Shown in pieces: positions 24,713-32,645 of a DNA stretch of 61,280 nt. The notes under the pieces were generated by a model. That model saw only the letters and a list, made by a program, of their open reading frames with translations. It searched no databases and had not been told where the DNA came from. The DNA comes from Nostoc sp. FACHB-110 (GTDB lineage Bacteria; Cyanobacteriota; Cyanobacteriia; Cyanobacteriales; Nostocaceae). The stretch's first letter is position 1. Each line of letters opens with the position of its first letter. The position numbers and the translations under genes are program-made. The stretch is from positions 1-61,280 of the forward strand of contig NZ_JACJRU010000046.1 of the NCBI RefSeq assembly GCF_014697425.1, in the 5' to 3' direction.

Positions 24713-25075
24713 ATATAATTTTGGATGAGTATTTTAGGATATCACTTAAATTAACCTTAGCTAAAACATAGCTAATTGCCTTGATAGGCTGCGTAGCAGC
24801 TTATCAGCCCGCCTACATTACAAATTGCAAATAAGACTTGATAAATAATCGACACAGATGTAACGTACAAAACTGTATCAACTTTTCGACACCACTCCTC
24901 CGAACCTTGAAAACCGCATAATTTCGTTGACTGGTGTCGATACCTTAGCCAGACTGACTTTCGCTCATTTTGAGTGCTAAGTTATTGAGAATCAACGACA
25001 CCGTATTGAGAATTTAAAAAGCGGTGTCGATTTGCAGGCTAGAACCCTTTCCCTGCAAGCTCCCCTGAGCGAAGA
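24713..25075 (+). promoter_or_regulatory. CRISPR leader region
   Basis: This AT-rich non-coding DNA lies immediately before the first repeat. GGTGTCGAT occurs at about 24932-24940 and 25022-25030, with related CGACACC/GACACCA pieces on the other strand, a pattern I associate with cyanobacterial CRISPR leaders. The dnaB promoter must also lie at its left end. Confidence 0.55.
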
Positions 25076-25965
25076 GTATCCAAACCACTTACCCCGCAAG
25101 GGGATGGAAACCATGAGATGTAAAATAATAAAGAAAATTATTCCGAGACAGTATCCAAACCACTTACCCCGCAAGGGGATGGAAACCTTTCCCGATATTT
25201 ACGGCAGAAACGTAGAGTATCCAAACCACTTACCCCGCAAGGGGATGGAAACCATTCTGAAGCTTGCTTTTCAGCAGCAGATTGCGTATCCAAACCACTT
25301 ACCCCGCAAGGGGATGGAAACCTCAAAACAAAAGAAATGGTCTTCATAAACTGGTGGTATCCAAACCACTTACCCCGCAAGGGGATGGAAACGCTTTACC
25401 TTTGAGGTACGCTGCATAGTGAGATTCTGGTATCCAAACCACTTACCCCGCAAGGGGATGGAAACTCAAAACCATTTTCATTTTTGATTACTAATGCGTA
25501 AGGTATCCAAACCACTTACCCCGCAAGGGGATGGAAACAAACATTCTCAATTTTTAGTACGTACGCATCCCCTGGTATCCAAACCACTTACCCCGCAAGG
25601 GGATGGAAACCATCCTTCTTAATGGTTTGGATGGAGTCTAAAAACATAAGTATCCAAACCACTTACCCCGCAAGGGGATGGAAACCTGAAAGTTGCTGGA
25701 GAAATCAGCCATACCAGTATTCCGTATCCAAACCACTTACTCCGCAAGGGGATGGAAACACTTTGTCGGAGAGCCTTTAGTACCTCTGATAGTATCCAAA
25801 CCACTTACCCCGCAAGGGGATGGAAACACTTTGTCGGAGAGCCTTTAGTACCTCTGATAGTATCCAAACCACTTACCCCGCAAGGGGATGGAAACGTTAA
25901 ATTGCACCTCATACCAAACTTTTTCTTGAGTATCCAAACCACTTACCCCGCAAGGGGATGGAAAC
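25076..25965 (+). CRISPR. CRISPR array: 13 repeats of 36 bp, 12 spacers
   Basis: Repeats start GTATCCAAACCACTTA and end GGGGATGGAAAC, and begin at 25076, 25151, 25217, 25286, 25357, 25430, 25503, 25575, 25650, 25724, 25792, 25860 and 25930. Spacers are 30-39 bp. Each repeat holds CCCC-GCAA-GGGG, a four-pair stem with a GNRA-type loop. The GGAAAC 3' end and the upstream leader indicate transcription on the + strand, as in class 1 systems. Repeat 10 (25724) has one substitution (ACTCCGC for ACCCCGC). Spacers 10 and 11 (25760-25791, 25828-25859) are identical. No cas gene lies in the window, so the effector is elsewhere. Confidence 0.97.
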
Positions 25966-26010
25966 ATAATCTTAGATTTGAGTAGATAGGCAGTACGATC
26001 GCCTGATATT

Positions 26011-26231
26011 GTAGGTTGGGTGGAACGAAGTGGAACCCAACAAATGCCACGAAAAAAACCGCAAAATTTTCAACTACCAAAATATCTCAATTCAAACAGT
26101 AAAATTCACGCTGCAATTATTTTACCTGTCGCAATATTCTCTCAAAATATGATGATTTGGTGTTGGGTTACGGCGCGATATATATTTAGTGTGTCTCTAC
26201 AAATACTGTTGTGCGCCTGCACCCAACCTAC
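26011..26231 (+). repeat. REPIN/MITE-like element, copy A
   Basis: This 221-bp element starts GTAGGTTGGGTG and ends CACCCAACCTAC, a 12-bp inverted terminal pair. Internally GTTGGGT/ACCCAAC occur again, so each end can form its own hairpin. It is preceded by GTACGATCGCCTGATATT, which also precedes copy B and, in part, copy C. Apparent reading frames inside it are not genes. Confidence 0.8.
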
Positions 26232-26258
26232 AATAACTCAGTACGATCGCCTGATATT

Positions 26259-26480
26259 GTAGGTTGGGTGGAACGAAGTGGAACCCAACAAATGCTATGA
26301 AGAAAACCGCAAAATTTTCAACTACCAAAATATTTCAATTCCCACGGTAAAATTCACGCTGCAATTATTTTACCTGTCGCAATATTCTCTCAAAAAATGA
26401 TGATTTGGTGTTGGGTTACGGCGCGATATATATTTAATGTGTTGTTTTCAATATCTCTCGTGCGCCTGCACCCAACCTAC
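26259..26480 (+). repeat. REPIN/MITE-like element, copy B
   Basis: This 222-bp copy is nearly identical to copy A, with the same 12-bp inverted ends. It differs mainly in the right third (GTTGTTTTCAATATCTCTC in place of the copy A text). Confidence 0.8.
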
Positions 26481-26490
26481 AAAGAATTGA

Positions 26491-26581
26491 TCAAAAAATG
26501 ATGATTTGGTGTTGGGTTACGGCGCAATATATATTTAATGTGTTGTTTTCAATATCTCTCGTGCGCCTGCACCCAACCTAC
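26491..26581 (+). repeat. REPIN/MITE-like element, right-half copy
   Basis: This 91-bp duplicate of the right part of copy B ends CACCCAACCTAC five bases from the stop codon of the RAYT transposase gene. The left half is missing. Confidence 0.8.
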
Positions 26582-26586
26582 GAATA

Positions 26587-27129
26587 TTATTCATTTCCTA
26601 TGTCTTGTGGAAATTCTATATCTTCTTCTGCACCCCAATCAATATGATATATTCCTCGCTGCACATACAACATAAAACTGGAATATTGCCAATCTTTAGG
26701 TGCTTTGACATAGCCATGTTTAACGGGGTTGTAATGGATGTAATCACAATGGCGAATAAAATCAGCTTCATCTTTAATTTGATGTTCCCAAAATCGGCGT
26801 TGCCAAACTGCTAATTCGCCTTTATTTTGACGCGATGCTGATATTTTTCCATGATATTTAACATCGCAACGATGACTAAAATAGTTTTTAATTAATCGCC
26901 AACGATTGGAAAAATCACTATCTCCTGCGGGTAAACTCCAAAGACAATGGATATGGTTTGGTAAAATAGCGATCGCATCTACAATCAATGGATATTGTGC
27001 AATCACTTTTTTGAATGCTTGTCGCAACAAAATAATATTCTCTGGTTCGCAGAGAAATTCCCGGCGATTGTGAGTAACAACAGTGAAGAAAAAAGTACCT
27101 CCTTCTACTTTTGCTCTGCGGTATTCCAT
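26587..27129 (-). CDS. REP-associated tyrosine transposase (RAYT)
   Basis: This 180-residue Y1 HUH-superfamily nuclease has the metal-binding motif NHIHCLWSLP and catalytic Tyr in CDYIHYNPVKHGY, followed by the family's APKDWQYSSF segment. It begins MEYRRAKVEGGTFFFTVVT, the common RAYT start. RAYTs are single-copy domesticated relatives of IS200 transposases that mobilise REP/REPIN palindromes. Here the gene is flanked on both sides by palindromic elements sharing GTAGGTTGGGTG ends, its likely substrates. The gene looks intact. Confidence 0.9.
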   Translation of the reverse strand: MEYRRAKVEGGTFFFTVVTHNRREFLCEPENIILLRQAFKKVIAQYPLIVDAIAILPNHIHCLWSLPAGDSDFSNRWRLIKNYFSHRCDVKYHGKISASRQNKGELAVWQRRFWEHQIKDEADFIRHCDYIHYNPVKHGYVKAPKDWQYSSFMLYVQRGIYHIDWGAEEDIEFPQDIGNE

Positions 27130-27178
27130 ACAATAATTTCTAGCGAGTAGTTTGATAGCAATGCGATCGCCTGATATT

Positions 27179-27394
27179 GTAGGTTGGGTGGAACGAAGTG
27201 GAACCCAACAAATGCCACGAAAAAAACCGCAAAATTTTCAACTACCAAAATATCTCAATTCCCACGGTAAAATTCACGCTGCAATTATTTTACCTGTTGC
27301 AATATTCTCTCAAAATATGATGATGTTGGGTTACGGCGCGATATATATTTAGTGTGTCTCTACAAATACCCTTGTGCGCCTGCACCCAACCTAC
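27179..27394 (+). repeat. REPIN/MITE-like element, copy C
   Basis: This 216-bp copy of the A/B element lies 49 bases upstream of the RAYT start codon and is preceded by GCGATCGCCTGATATT as in the other copies. The ends GTAGGTTGGGTG and CACCCAACCTAC are intact; a few bases are deleted near 27320. Confidence 0.8.
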
Positions 27395-27457
27395 AATAAC
27401 TACAATAACTTAGCTAAAAATTACTCACACTGTACATCGTGTTGGCTGTCAAATTTA

Positions 27458-27688
27458 CTATTGATCTTGCCGTTCTAGGCGTTCCCAAATACGGCGATTT
27501 TCAGTTTGCAGTCCTCGAATCTCAGAGTGCATCTGTCTAATTTCATCCACTATTACTTCAAAGTTTTGTTGATGAACTTGAACAGTTTGCAGCAAAGCTT
27601 CAGCTGTTAGCCTGAGTTCGGCGTTTACTTGCAGCTGTCTATCCAAGGCCGCTTCAATTCGGTCTAGTCTGTCTGGCTGATTAGTCAT
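27458..27688 (-). CDS. small coiled-coil protein (76 aa)
   Basis: It is entirely helical in appearance, with heptad-like Leu/Ile spacing (RLDRIEAALDRQLQVNAEL, IVDEIRQMHSEIRGLQTEN). Short proteins of this type starting MTNQPDRLDRIE are common in filamentous cyanobacteria. Function is unknown. Confidence 0.65.
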   Translation of the reverse strand: MTNQPDRLDRIEAALDRQLQVNAELRLTAEALLQTVQVHQQNFEVIVDEIRQMHSEIRGLQTENRRIWERLERQDQ

Positions 27689-27822
27689 ACAATCACCTAT
27701 GTATTTTAATTATGTAGCCAGAAAGGTGAATTTGAAGACTAGGCTAACTCAAAATAGTCTAGAGTTATTGGGTTCAGCAACAGCAAAACCCAACAAACTA
27801 TTCTGCTTAACAGAAGCAATAT

Positions 27823-28281
27823 TTAACTAGCAACGACTTCAAAGTCGATTTGCGCTGTAACGTCTGAGTGCAGCTTGATTTCAGCTTTGTAAGTACCGAG
27901 TTTGCCAATGTCGGGAATTGTGATACCACGACGGTCAACTTCTTGGCTGGTAGCTGCTTTAATTGCATCTGCAATATCCTGGCTGGTGACAGTACCGAAA
28001 ATAGCTTCGTTTTCACCAACTTGTTTAGCAATTTTTAGGCTGCCAACTTTTTCTAAAGCTGCTTTTTGTTCTAGTGCTTGTTGTTGTAGGTCTAATTGCC
28101 GTTGACGCTCTTTTTCACGACGGCGTTCTACTTGTTTGAGAATACCAGGAGTGGCGCGGGTTGCCAAACTCTGGGGAATAAGATAATTTCTAGCATAGCC
28201 AGGAGCTACTTCTACTAAGTCGCCTAACTTGCCTAATTTGCTGACATCTTGAGTCAAAACTAATTGTACGCGCTTCGCCAT
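27823..28281 (-). CDS. rplI: 50S ribosomal protein L9
   Basis: This 152-residue L9 begins MAKRVQLVLTQDVSKLG and contains the conserved VAPGYARNYLIPQ RNA-binding segment, a long central helix and the C-terminal domain (LGTYKAEIKLHSDVTAQIDFEV). ATG at 28281 gives the standard length; a longer frame from 28311 has no conserved residues. It binds the base of the L1 stalk region of 23S rRNA. Confidence 0.96.
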   Translation of the reverse strand: MAKRVQLVLTQDVSKLGKLGDLVEVAPGYARNYLIPQSLATRATPGILKQVERRREKERQRQLDLQQQALEQKAALEKVGSLKIAKQVGENEAIFGTVTSQDIADAIKAATSQEVDRRGITIPDIGKLGTYKAEIKLHSDVTAQIDFEVVAS

Positions 28282-28497
28282 TGTTTTGTTGTTTTTCTTG
28301 TAAAATCTCAATAACCTAGGTTGTAGTTGGATAACCTACATGAGTGTAGCTGTATCCCAATCCGCTTAGTCTATACCCTAAAGCTTACAGATCCTAGCGA
28401 ATGGCAGGGGGCGATCGCAACTCCTATTTGCCAAAAAATTAGATTGCGATCGCCCCTGACATAGCATTTATTAATCTTAACCCTTGCAATAGCCTAA

Positions 28498-29424
28498 TTA
28501 AGTAAAAATCTTCCGAACTTGATTTTTCACAGTCCGAAGTTTTGTATACCATTGACTTTGTTTTGCTGGGGCGGGAATATCTGCTTTTGGTAAAGCCGGA
28601 TTCAAATTGCGGTAATGTTCCCAAATTTCCCAATAAGGACAACCAGGTTGAATGCGAATTCCCGCCCAATGGAGATATTGCAGTGGTTGATTAACTGCTG
28701 GATCAAATAAAATATTTCCCTGTTGTTGAAATTGTGGACTACCTGCCCAATTTCCTGGTGCTTTTTCTGGGCGACGCACCACATTAAAACGGCGCGGAAT
28801 CCGTTTTAGCAACATATAGTTAATAATTGGTTGGTCAGAAGTCTTTTCAGAAAAGTCAAAATAATCTGGATGGGCGGCACACTCAGCAAAGGTTTCGTAC
28901 AAATCTTGTTCGGAAATGAGGTTTTTCTTGGAAGCCCAAAAACCCCCATTGAACATATCTTTAAGTTCAGCTTCAGTAAATATTTTATCAGTTAATACTT
29001 TCTTGCTGAATACATTTTTGATGCCGCCTAGATGTTGATAATCGCAACAAATAAAATCGGCATTATCTAAATAATTGAGATTATCAATAATCTTTTCAAA
29101 GACGACAATATCTGTATCAATATATAAAAATTCATCAAACGGCCCAAACCAACAAGCTTGTTTACGAAATTGATTAGGACGGGCGAAAAATTGCCCGCCA
29201 AAAGTTTCGTGCAATCTCTTAGACAGGCGGTCAATGAATTCTAAATCTTCATATAGCTGCACACCATAATATTGATTTAAAGTTGCGGCTATGTTGTGAT
29301 AGTTATCATCATAAGGAATCATGACGATTGGTGTATCTGCATCATAAGTACGGATACTGTTGAGGAGTGCGATCGCATGATCTGTAACTTTATCATTGGC
29401 AATAATATAAATTCCGCGACTCAT
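28498..29424 (-). CDS. DxD-motif glycosyltransferase-like protein (Npun_R2821/R2823-type)
   Basis: This 308-residue protein has a nucleotide-sugar transferase look: GIYIIANDKVTDHAIALLNSI at the start, FLYIDTDIVVF (DxD metal site) near residues 96-106 and the acceptor-side pattern NGGFWASK. I recognise it as probably the Npun_R2821/Npun_R2823 family, of unproven substrate. It is the last gene of the glycan cluster, 15 bases after the GT10-like gene, and homologous to the gene at 30405. No signal peptide. Confidence 0.75.
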   Translation of the reverse strand: MSRGIYIIANDKVTDHAIALLNSIRTYDADTPIVMIPYDDNYHNIAATLNQYYGVQLYEDLEFIDRLSKRLHETFGGQFFARPNQFRKQACWFGPFDEFLYIDTDIVVFEKIIDNLNYLDNADFICCDYQHLGGIKNVFSKKVLTDKIFTEAELKDMFNGGFWASKKNLISEQDLYETFAECAAHPDYFDFSEKTSDQPIINYMLLKRIPRRFNVVRRPEKAPGNWAGSPQFQQQGNILFDPAVNQPLQYLHWAGIRIQPGCPYWEIWEHYRNLNPALPKADIPAPAKQSQWYTKLRTVKNQVRKIFT

Positions 29425-29439
29425 CTTATGTTACCTATT

Positions 29440-30399
29440 TTATTCGTGACTTTTCACAAAATTTGCTAACCAATTCATCAAGTTTAATTGGTGTAAAATT
29501 ATTTGCCTAGCTTCGGCGATCGCATCTTTAGCAGCATACCAAGCATCAGGGGTTGCAGTTACTTCTTGAATGTAAGCAATGCCTTTTTCATCTAAGCTGG
29601 GCAATCTTAAAAAACTCCCAGATGGTAATAATTTATCTGCCGCAGATCCACCATAATAAATTGGCAAACACCATGCTAACAAAGCATCCCAAAGTTTTTC
29701 ACTGACATACCAATTATTATCTGCATAGTTTTCAATTGCTAGATTGTAATAATACGGAGCCATGCCATACCATTTATTACTCAATTCCCCTAAAGAATTT
29801 GCCCAATTAGGTAAGTCGCGTCCATATAAATCAAATGGAATTTGATGAGACTGCAAGGATTGTAAAAAGTCTAAACGCTGGCGATGATTGGCTGTCCGAT
29901 TAATTCCCGAAGTAATCCAACTACAAGGTTTAACTTTAGCTGGAGGCGGCATTTCATTCAAATCCCGAAATGAATTACTGTGATACCAAATAGCTGGCAT
30001 ATATTCAGGAATTGGTGCAAAATCATCAGGGCCAGAAATATAACCGCAGTATTGTTGTGCTACTTTATAATTATTGATGTTATTTTTTAATACCTCATCT
30101 AAAGGCGGTTCTCGCATTAGATAAATTATTCTTTCTTTACTGACTCCACGTAACAAAGAAGCGATATCTACTTGTTTTTTGGGTGATTTTCTCCGCAGTT
30201 TATCTAAAAAAGATTGCGGTTTAGGTGGTTCAGGAAAATCAAACTGATACATTAATAAAAAATCAGGCTTACTCGCTAAAGCCTGCATTTGAATATTTTG
30301 CCAAACACCAAAAGCATGGGGCGTTTGTTGCCACAGCCAATCGCCTCTAGTTTTTAAAGCACTATAGCTGCTAATCATGCCAATAGTTTTTCTTTCCAT
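29440..30399 (-). CDS. GT10 family (alpha-1,3/4-fucosyltransferase-like) transferase
   Basis: The 319-residue product carries the GT10 donor-binding signature NLAIENYADNNWYVSEKLWD (about residues 232-251), followed by CLPIYYGG, where GT10 enzymes bind GDP-fucose. The N-terminal part is a second Rossmann-like domain with YLMREPPLDE. It lies between two members of the same DxD family, the same arrangement implied by the Npun_R2821/R2823 names in Nostoc punctiforme. GDP-fucose use is inferred. Confidence 0.8.
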   Translation of the reverse strand: MERKTIGMISSYSALKTRGDWLWQQTPHAFGVWQNIQMQALASKPDFLLMYQFDFPEPPKPQSFLDKLRRKSPKKQVDIASLLRGVSKERIIYLMREPPLDEVLKNNINNYKVAQQYCGYISGPDDFAPIPEYMPAIWYHSNSFRDLNEMPPPAKVKPCSWITSGINRTANHRQRLDFLQSLQSHQIPFDLYGRDLPNWANSLGELSNKWYGMAPYYYNLAIENYADNNWYVSEKLWDALLAWCLPIYYGGSAADKLLPSGSFLRLPSLDEKGIAYIQEVTATPDAWYAAKDAIAEARQIILHQLNLMNWLANFVKSHE

Positions 30400-30404
30400 C
30401 TGAA

Positions 30405-31409
30405 TTATTTATGCCCCACTGCTAATCCTAATTTTTTGAGAATTCGTGTACCTAAACTTGGAGGTGCATTATAAGCTTTCGGTTGAGTTGTAAATTTTGG
30501 ACGCTTTTCCGGTTCGTGCAAATAGCGATAGTGTAAGAAAATATCTCGGTAAGGAAAATCAATATTTTCTCCGTTACAAACTTGATGAAATAACTGAGAA
30601 GATAAGCCAATATAGTGAAGATAAGTCAAGCGATTGCCTTTGTCATACAGTACATGATCTTTTGCTACAAAATGATTTGAAGTGACACAACATCCTGTTT
30701 TTTCATCAGCAGGTAGATGCAAGGCCAAATTTTGGCTAGAAATCCCTGAGCGCATCACCATATAATTGAGAATAGTTTGGTCAGGAGCAGAAGGATAAAG
30801 AATTTCGGCTTCTCCTTGACGCAGCTTTTCTAGCAGTGAAGCTTGGATTTCTGGGGTAAATATATTTTTTTTAGAAGCATAAAATCCTGAACAAAATATT
30901 TCTTTTTTGAGTCTTTCAATCGCAAATACTTCTGTTAAGTTGGGGGATTTTTCTTGATAAACATGAGATAAATCTGTATGTTGAAAATCATAGACTACCC
31001 AATCGTACTCATTTAGTTGATTAAAAATTTTATCTAAAGGACTCATCAACAAGGTATCAGCATCCATATAAACGAAGCGGTCAAAAGGCCCATCAAATGC
31101 ACCGTAACGTCGATGAGTTCCAAATCGATGATATTTTTCTTGGCTAACTTTTAGCCATTTTTGTTGAGCAGTCGGATGAGTATCCCAAATATTCCGCACA
31201 AATTCATCCCAGGAAAGAATAGATTCCTGATTGTTGTAGATTTGCACATAAGGACGGCTAGCAATTGCTTGAGTAATTTGCTCTATTTTCTCATCATAAG
31301 GATATATACAAACAGGCATTGCTTGTCCATAAATTGCTTCTATACTATTGAGTAAAGCAACTAATTGATCGTAAACTCTATCATTAGCAAGAGTACAAAT
31401 ACCATCCAT
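30405..31409 (-). CDS. DxD-motif glycosyltransferase-like protein (Npun_R2821/R2823-type), second copy
   Basis: This 334-residue paralogue of the gene at 28498 begins MDGICTLANDRVYDQLVALLNSI, with FVYMDADTLLM as the DxD site and CSGFYASKKNIF on the acceptor side. Its stop is 5 bases upstream of the GT10-like start, so the two are surely co-expressed. Substrate is unknown. Confidence 0.75.
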   Translation of the reverse strand: MDGICTLANDRVYDQLVALLNSIEAIYGQAMPVCIYPYDEKIEQITQAIASRPYVQIYNNQESILSWDEFVRNIWDTHPTAQQKWLKVSQEKYHRFGTHRRYGAFDGPFDRFVYMDADTLLMSPLDKIFNQLNEYDWVVYDFQHTDLSHVYQEKSPNLTEVFAIERLKKEIFCSGFYASKKNIFTPEIQASLLEKLRQGEAEILYPSAPDQTILNYMVMRSGISSQNLALHLPADEKTGCCVTSNHFVAKDHVLYDKGNRLTYLHYIGLSSQLFHQVCNGENIDFPYRDIFLHYRYLHEPEKRPKFTTQPKAYNAPPSLGTRILKKLGLAVGHK

Positions 31410-31445
31410 ATCAAATATCCCTAAACTCGTTATTTTTTATAAAAA

Positions 31446-32645
31446 TTAATTAAGCTGTGGACGAAAACGTTCATCAACGTAACTGAGAATTTTAGCAGCA
31501 CGATTTTCCCAAGAAAATTGTTTAACAAACTCGATAGTTTCTGAATATCCTGCGATTTTTCTAGGGTGAGTTTCTAAAACTTTTTGCAGGGCGGCGGCAA
31601 ATTGATGTGGATTATCTGGTTCACACCAAGCTGCGATCGCCGGGGTATTTTTAAATTCAATTAATGAGGGAATTTCTGTGGCGACAATCGGCGTTCCCGA
31701 AGCTAAATAGTCAAATAGCTTGAGCGGAGATGTAAAGGTAGCAGCCTTTCCCGAACAATGCGGGTGAGCCAAAATATCAGCAGCTTGTAATAACGGTGCT
31801 AATTCATCATGCAAAACATAACCCAAAAAAGTGATATTACTTACCTGTTTTGCTTGGGCTAACTGTTGATAATGTTCTACTTCATTAGGCTTACCACCAG
31901 CACAAGCAAACTGCACATGGGGCATTTGTTGAGCAACATCAACTAAAACATCAATACCTTTAAAATGCTGTAATGCTCCCGCATACACTACTAAATAAGA
32001 TTGTCCATTTTTGAGTAATTTATCTCGCCATTGGGCGGCTTTTTCTGGTTGCCTGTGCATAAATAAATGATTAAATCCATTATGGAGTCTAATCACTTTT
32101 TCTGGCGGCATTCCATTAGCAATCATGCTGTTGCGGATTGTATCTACTACGGTGATGGTAATTTGTAATAGCGGATTGTTAACAATCTCTGGCTCAAATT
32201 TTTTATCTTCATGATGATGATGTTCGTATATCGCCGGAATGCCATGTTTAATTGCCGCTTTCACTGCATTCCAGTTGCGGCTGTGGAAAAGTTGTGTATT
32301 CGGAAATATATGAATGGGAAAATAGTATTTTGTAGCGATGGTATTGGAATTAGTTAGTTTATTGTTTACATAGTCTATGGGCCAAGGCATCGGCAAAGAT
32401 GCCACTTTTAAATTGTCATGGAGATTATAATATTTAGCTAAATTTTCTGGTGATTTTTGATAGTAAAAAGGACGCACTAAATTAAGCAGATGAGCTTTTT
32501 TATCAAGATGAACTAAAACAGCAGAGTAACCTAAATTTGCCGCGCCATTGGCAGCATTTGTTGACTGAACTAAGTGAGCTTCTGGTTTAGGTAAATCTGA
32601 TTGAATATAAAAAACATAGTCTTTTTTAGAACTATCATTTTTCAT
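31446..32645 (-). CDS. GT4-type glycosyltransferase
   Basis: This retaining GT-B glycosyltransferase has an acceptor domain rich in His (AIYEHHHHEDKKFEP) and a donor domain with the phosphate/nucleotide-binding segments YAGALQHFKGIDVLVD and SPLKLFDYLASGTPIVATEIP (the E-x7-E region). I place the start at ATG 32645, giving an 11-base overlap with the ABC exporter stop; an ATG at 32672 would overlap it by 38. Tight coupling to the exporter suggests the two act on the same glycan. Confidence 0.85.
   Translation of the reverse strand: MKNDSSKKDYVFYIQSDLPKPEAHLVQSTNAANGAANLGYSAVLVHLDKKAHLLNLVRPFYYQKSPENLAKYYNLHDNLKVASLPMPWPIDYVNNKLTNSNTIATKYYFPIHIFPNTQLFHSRNWNAVKAAIKHGIPAIYEHHHHEDKKFEPEIVNNPLLQITITVVDTIRNSMIANGMPPEKVIRLHNGFNHLFMHRQPEKAAQWRDKLLKNGQSYLVVYAGALQHFKGIDVLVDVAQQMPHVQFACAGGKPNEVEHYQQLAQAKQVSNITFLGYVLHDELAPLLQAADILAHPHCSGKAATFTSPLKLFDYLASGTPIVATEIPSLIEFKNTPAIAAWCEPDNPHQFAAALQKVLETHPRKIAGYSETIEFVKQFSWENRAAKILSYVDERFRPQLN

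Noticed and set aside
25624..25632. GGTTTGGAT in spacer 8, complementary to the start of the CRISPR repeat
   Set aside because: A nine-base match within a 39-base spacer beside the repeat is not strong evidence of self-targeting or a second structure.
25032..25985. Several open frames with repeated YPNHLPRKGMET or FPSPCGVSGLDT text
   Set aside because: These are translations of CRISPR repeats, not proteins.
26020..26262. Open frame starting MERSGTQQMPRKKPQNFQ, recurring at 27152
   Set aside because: It is the internal sequence of the REPIN/MITE-like element. The frame is not kept between copies and ends differ.
24713..28000. Search for cas genes near the array
   Set aside because: dnaB, the RAYT gene, a coiled-coil gene and rplI are the only genes around it; none is Cas-related.
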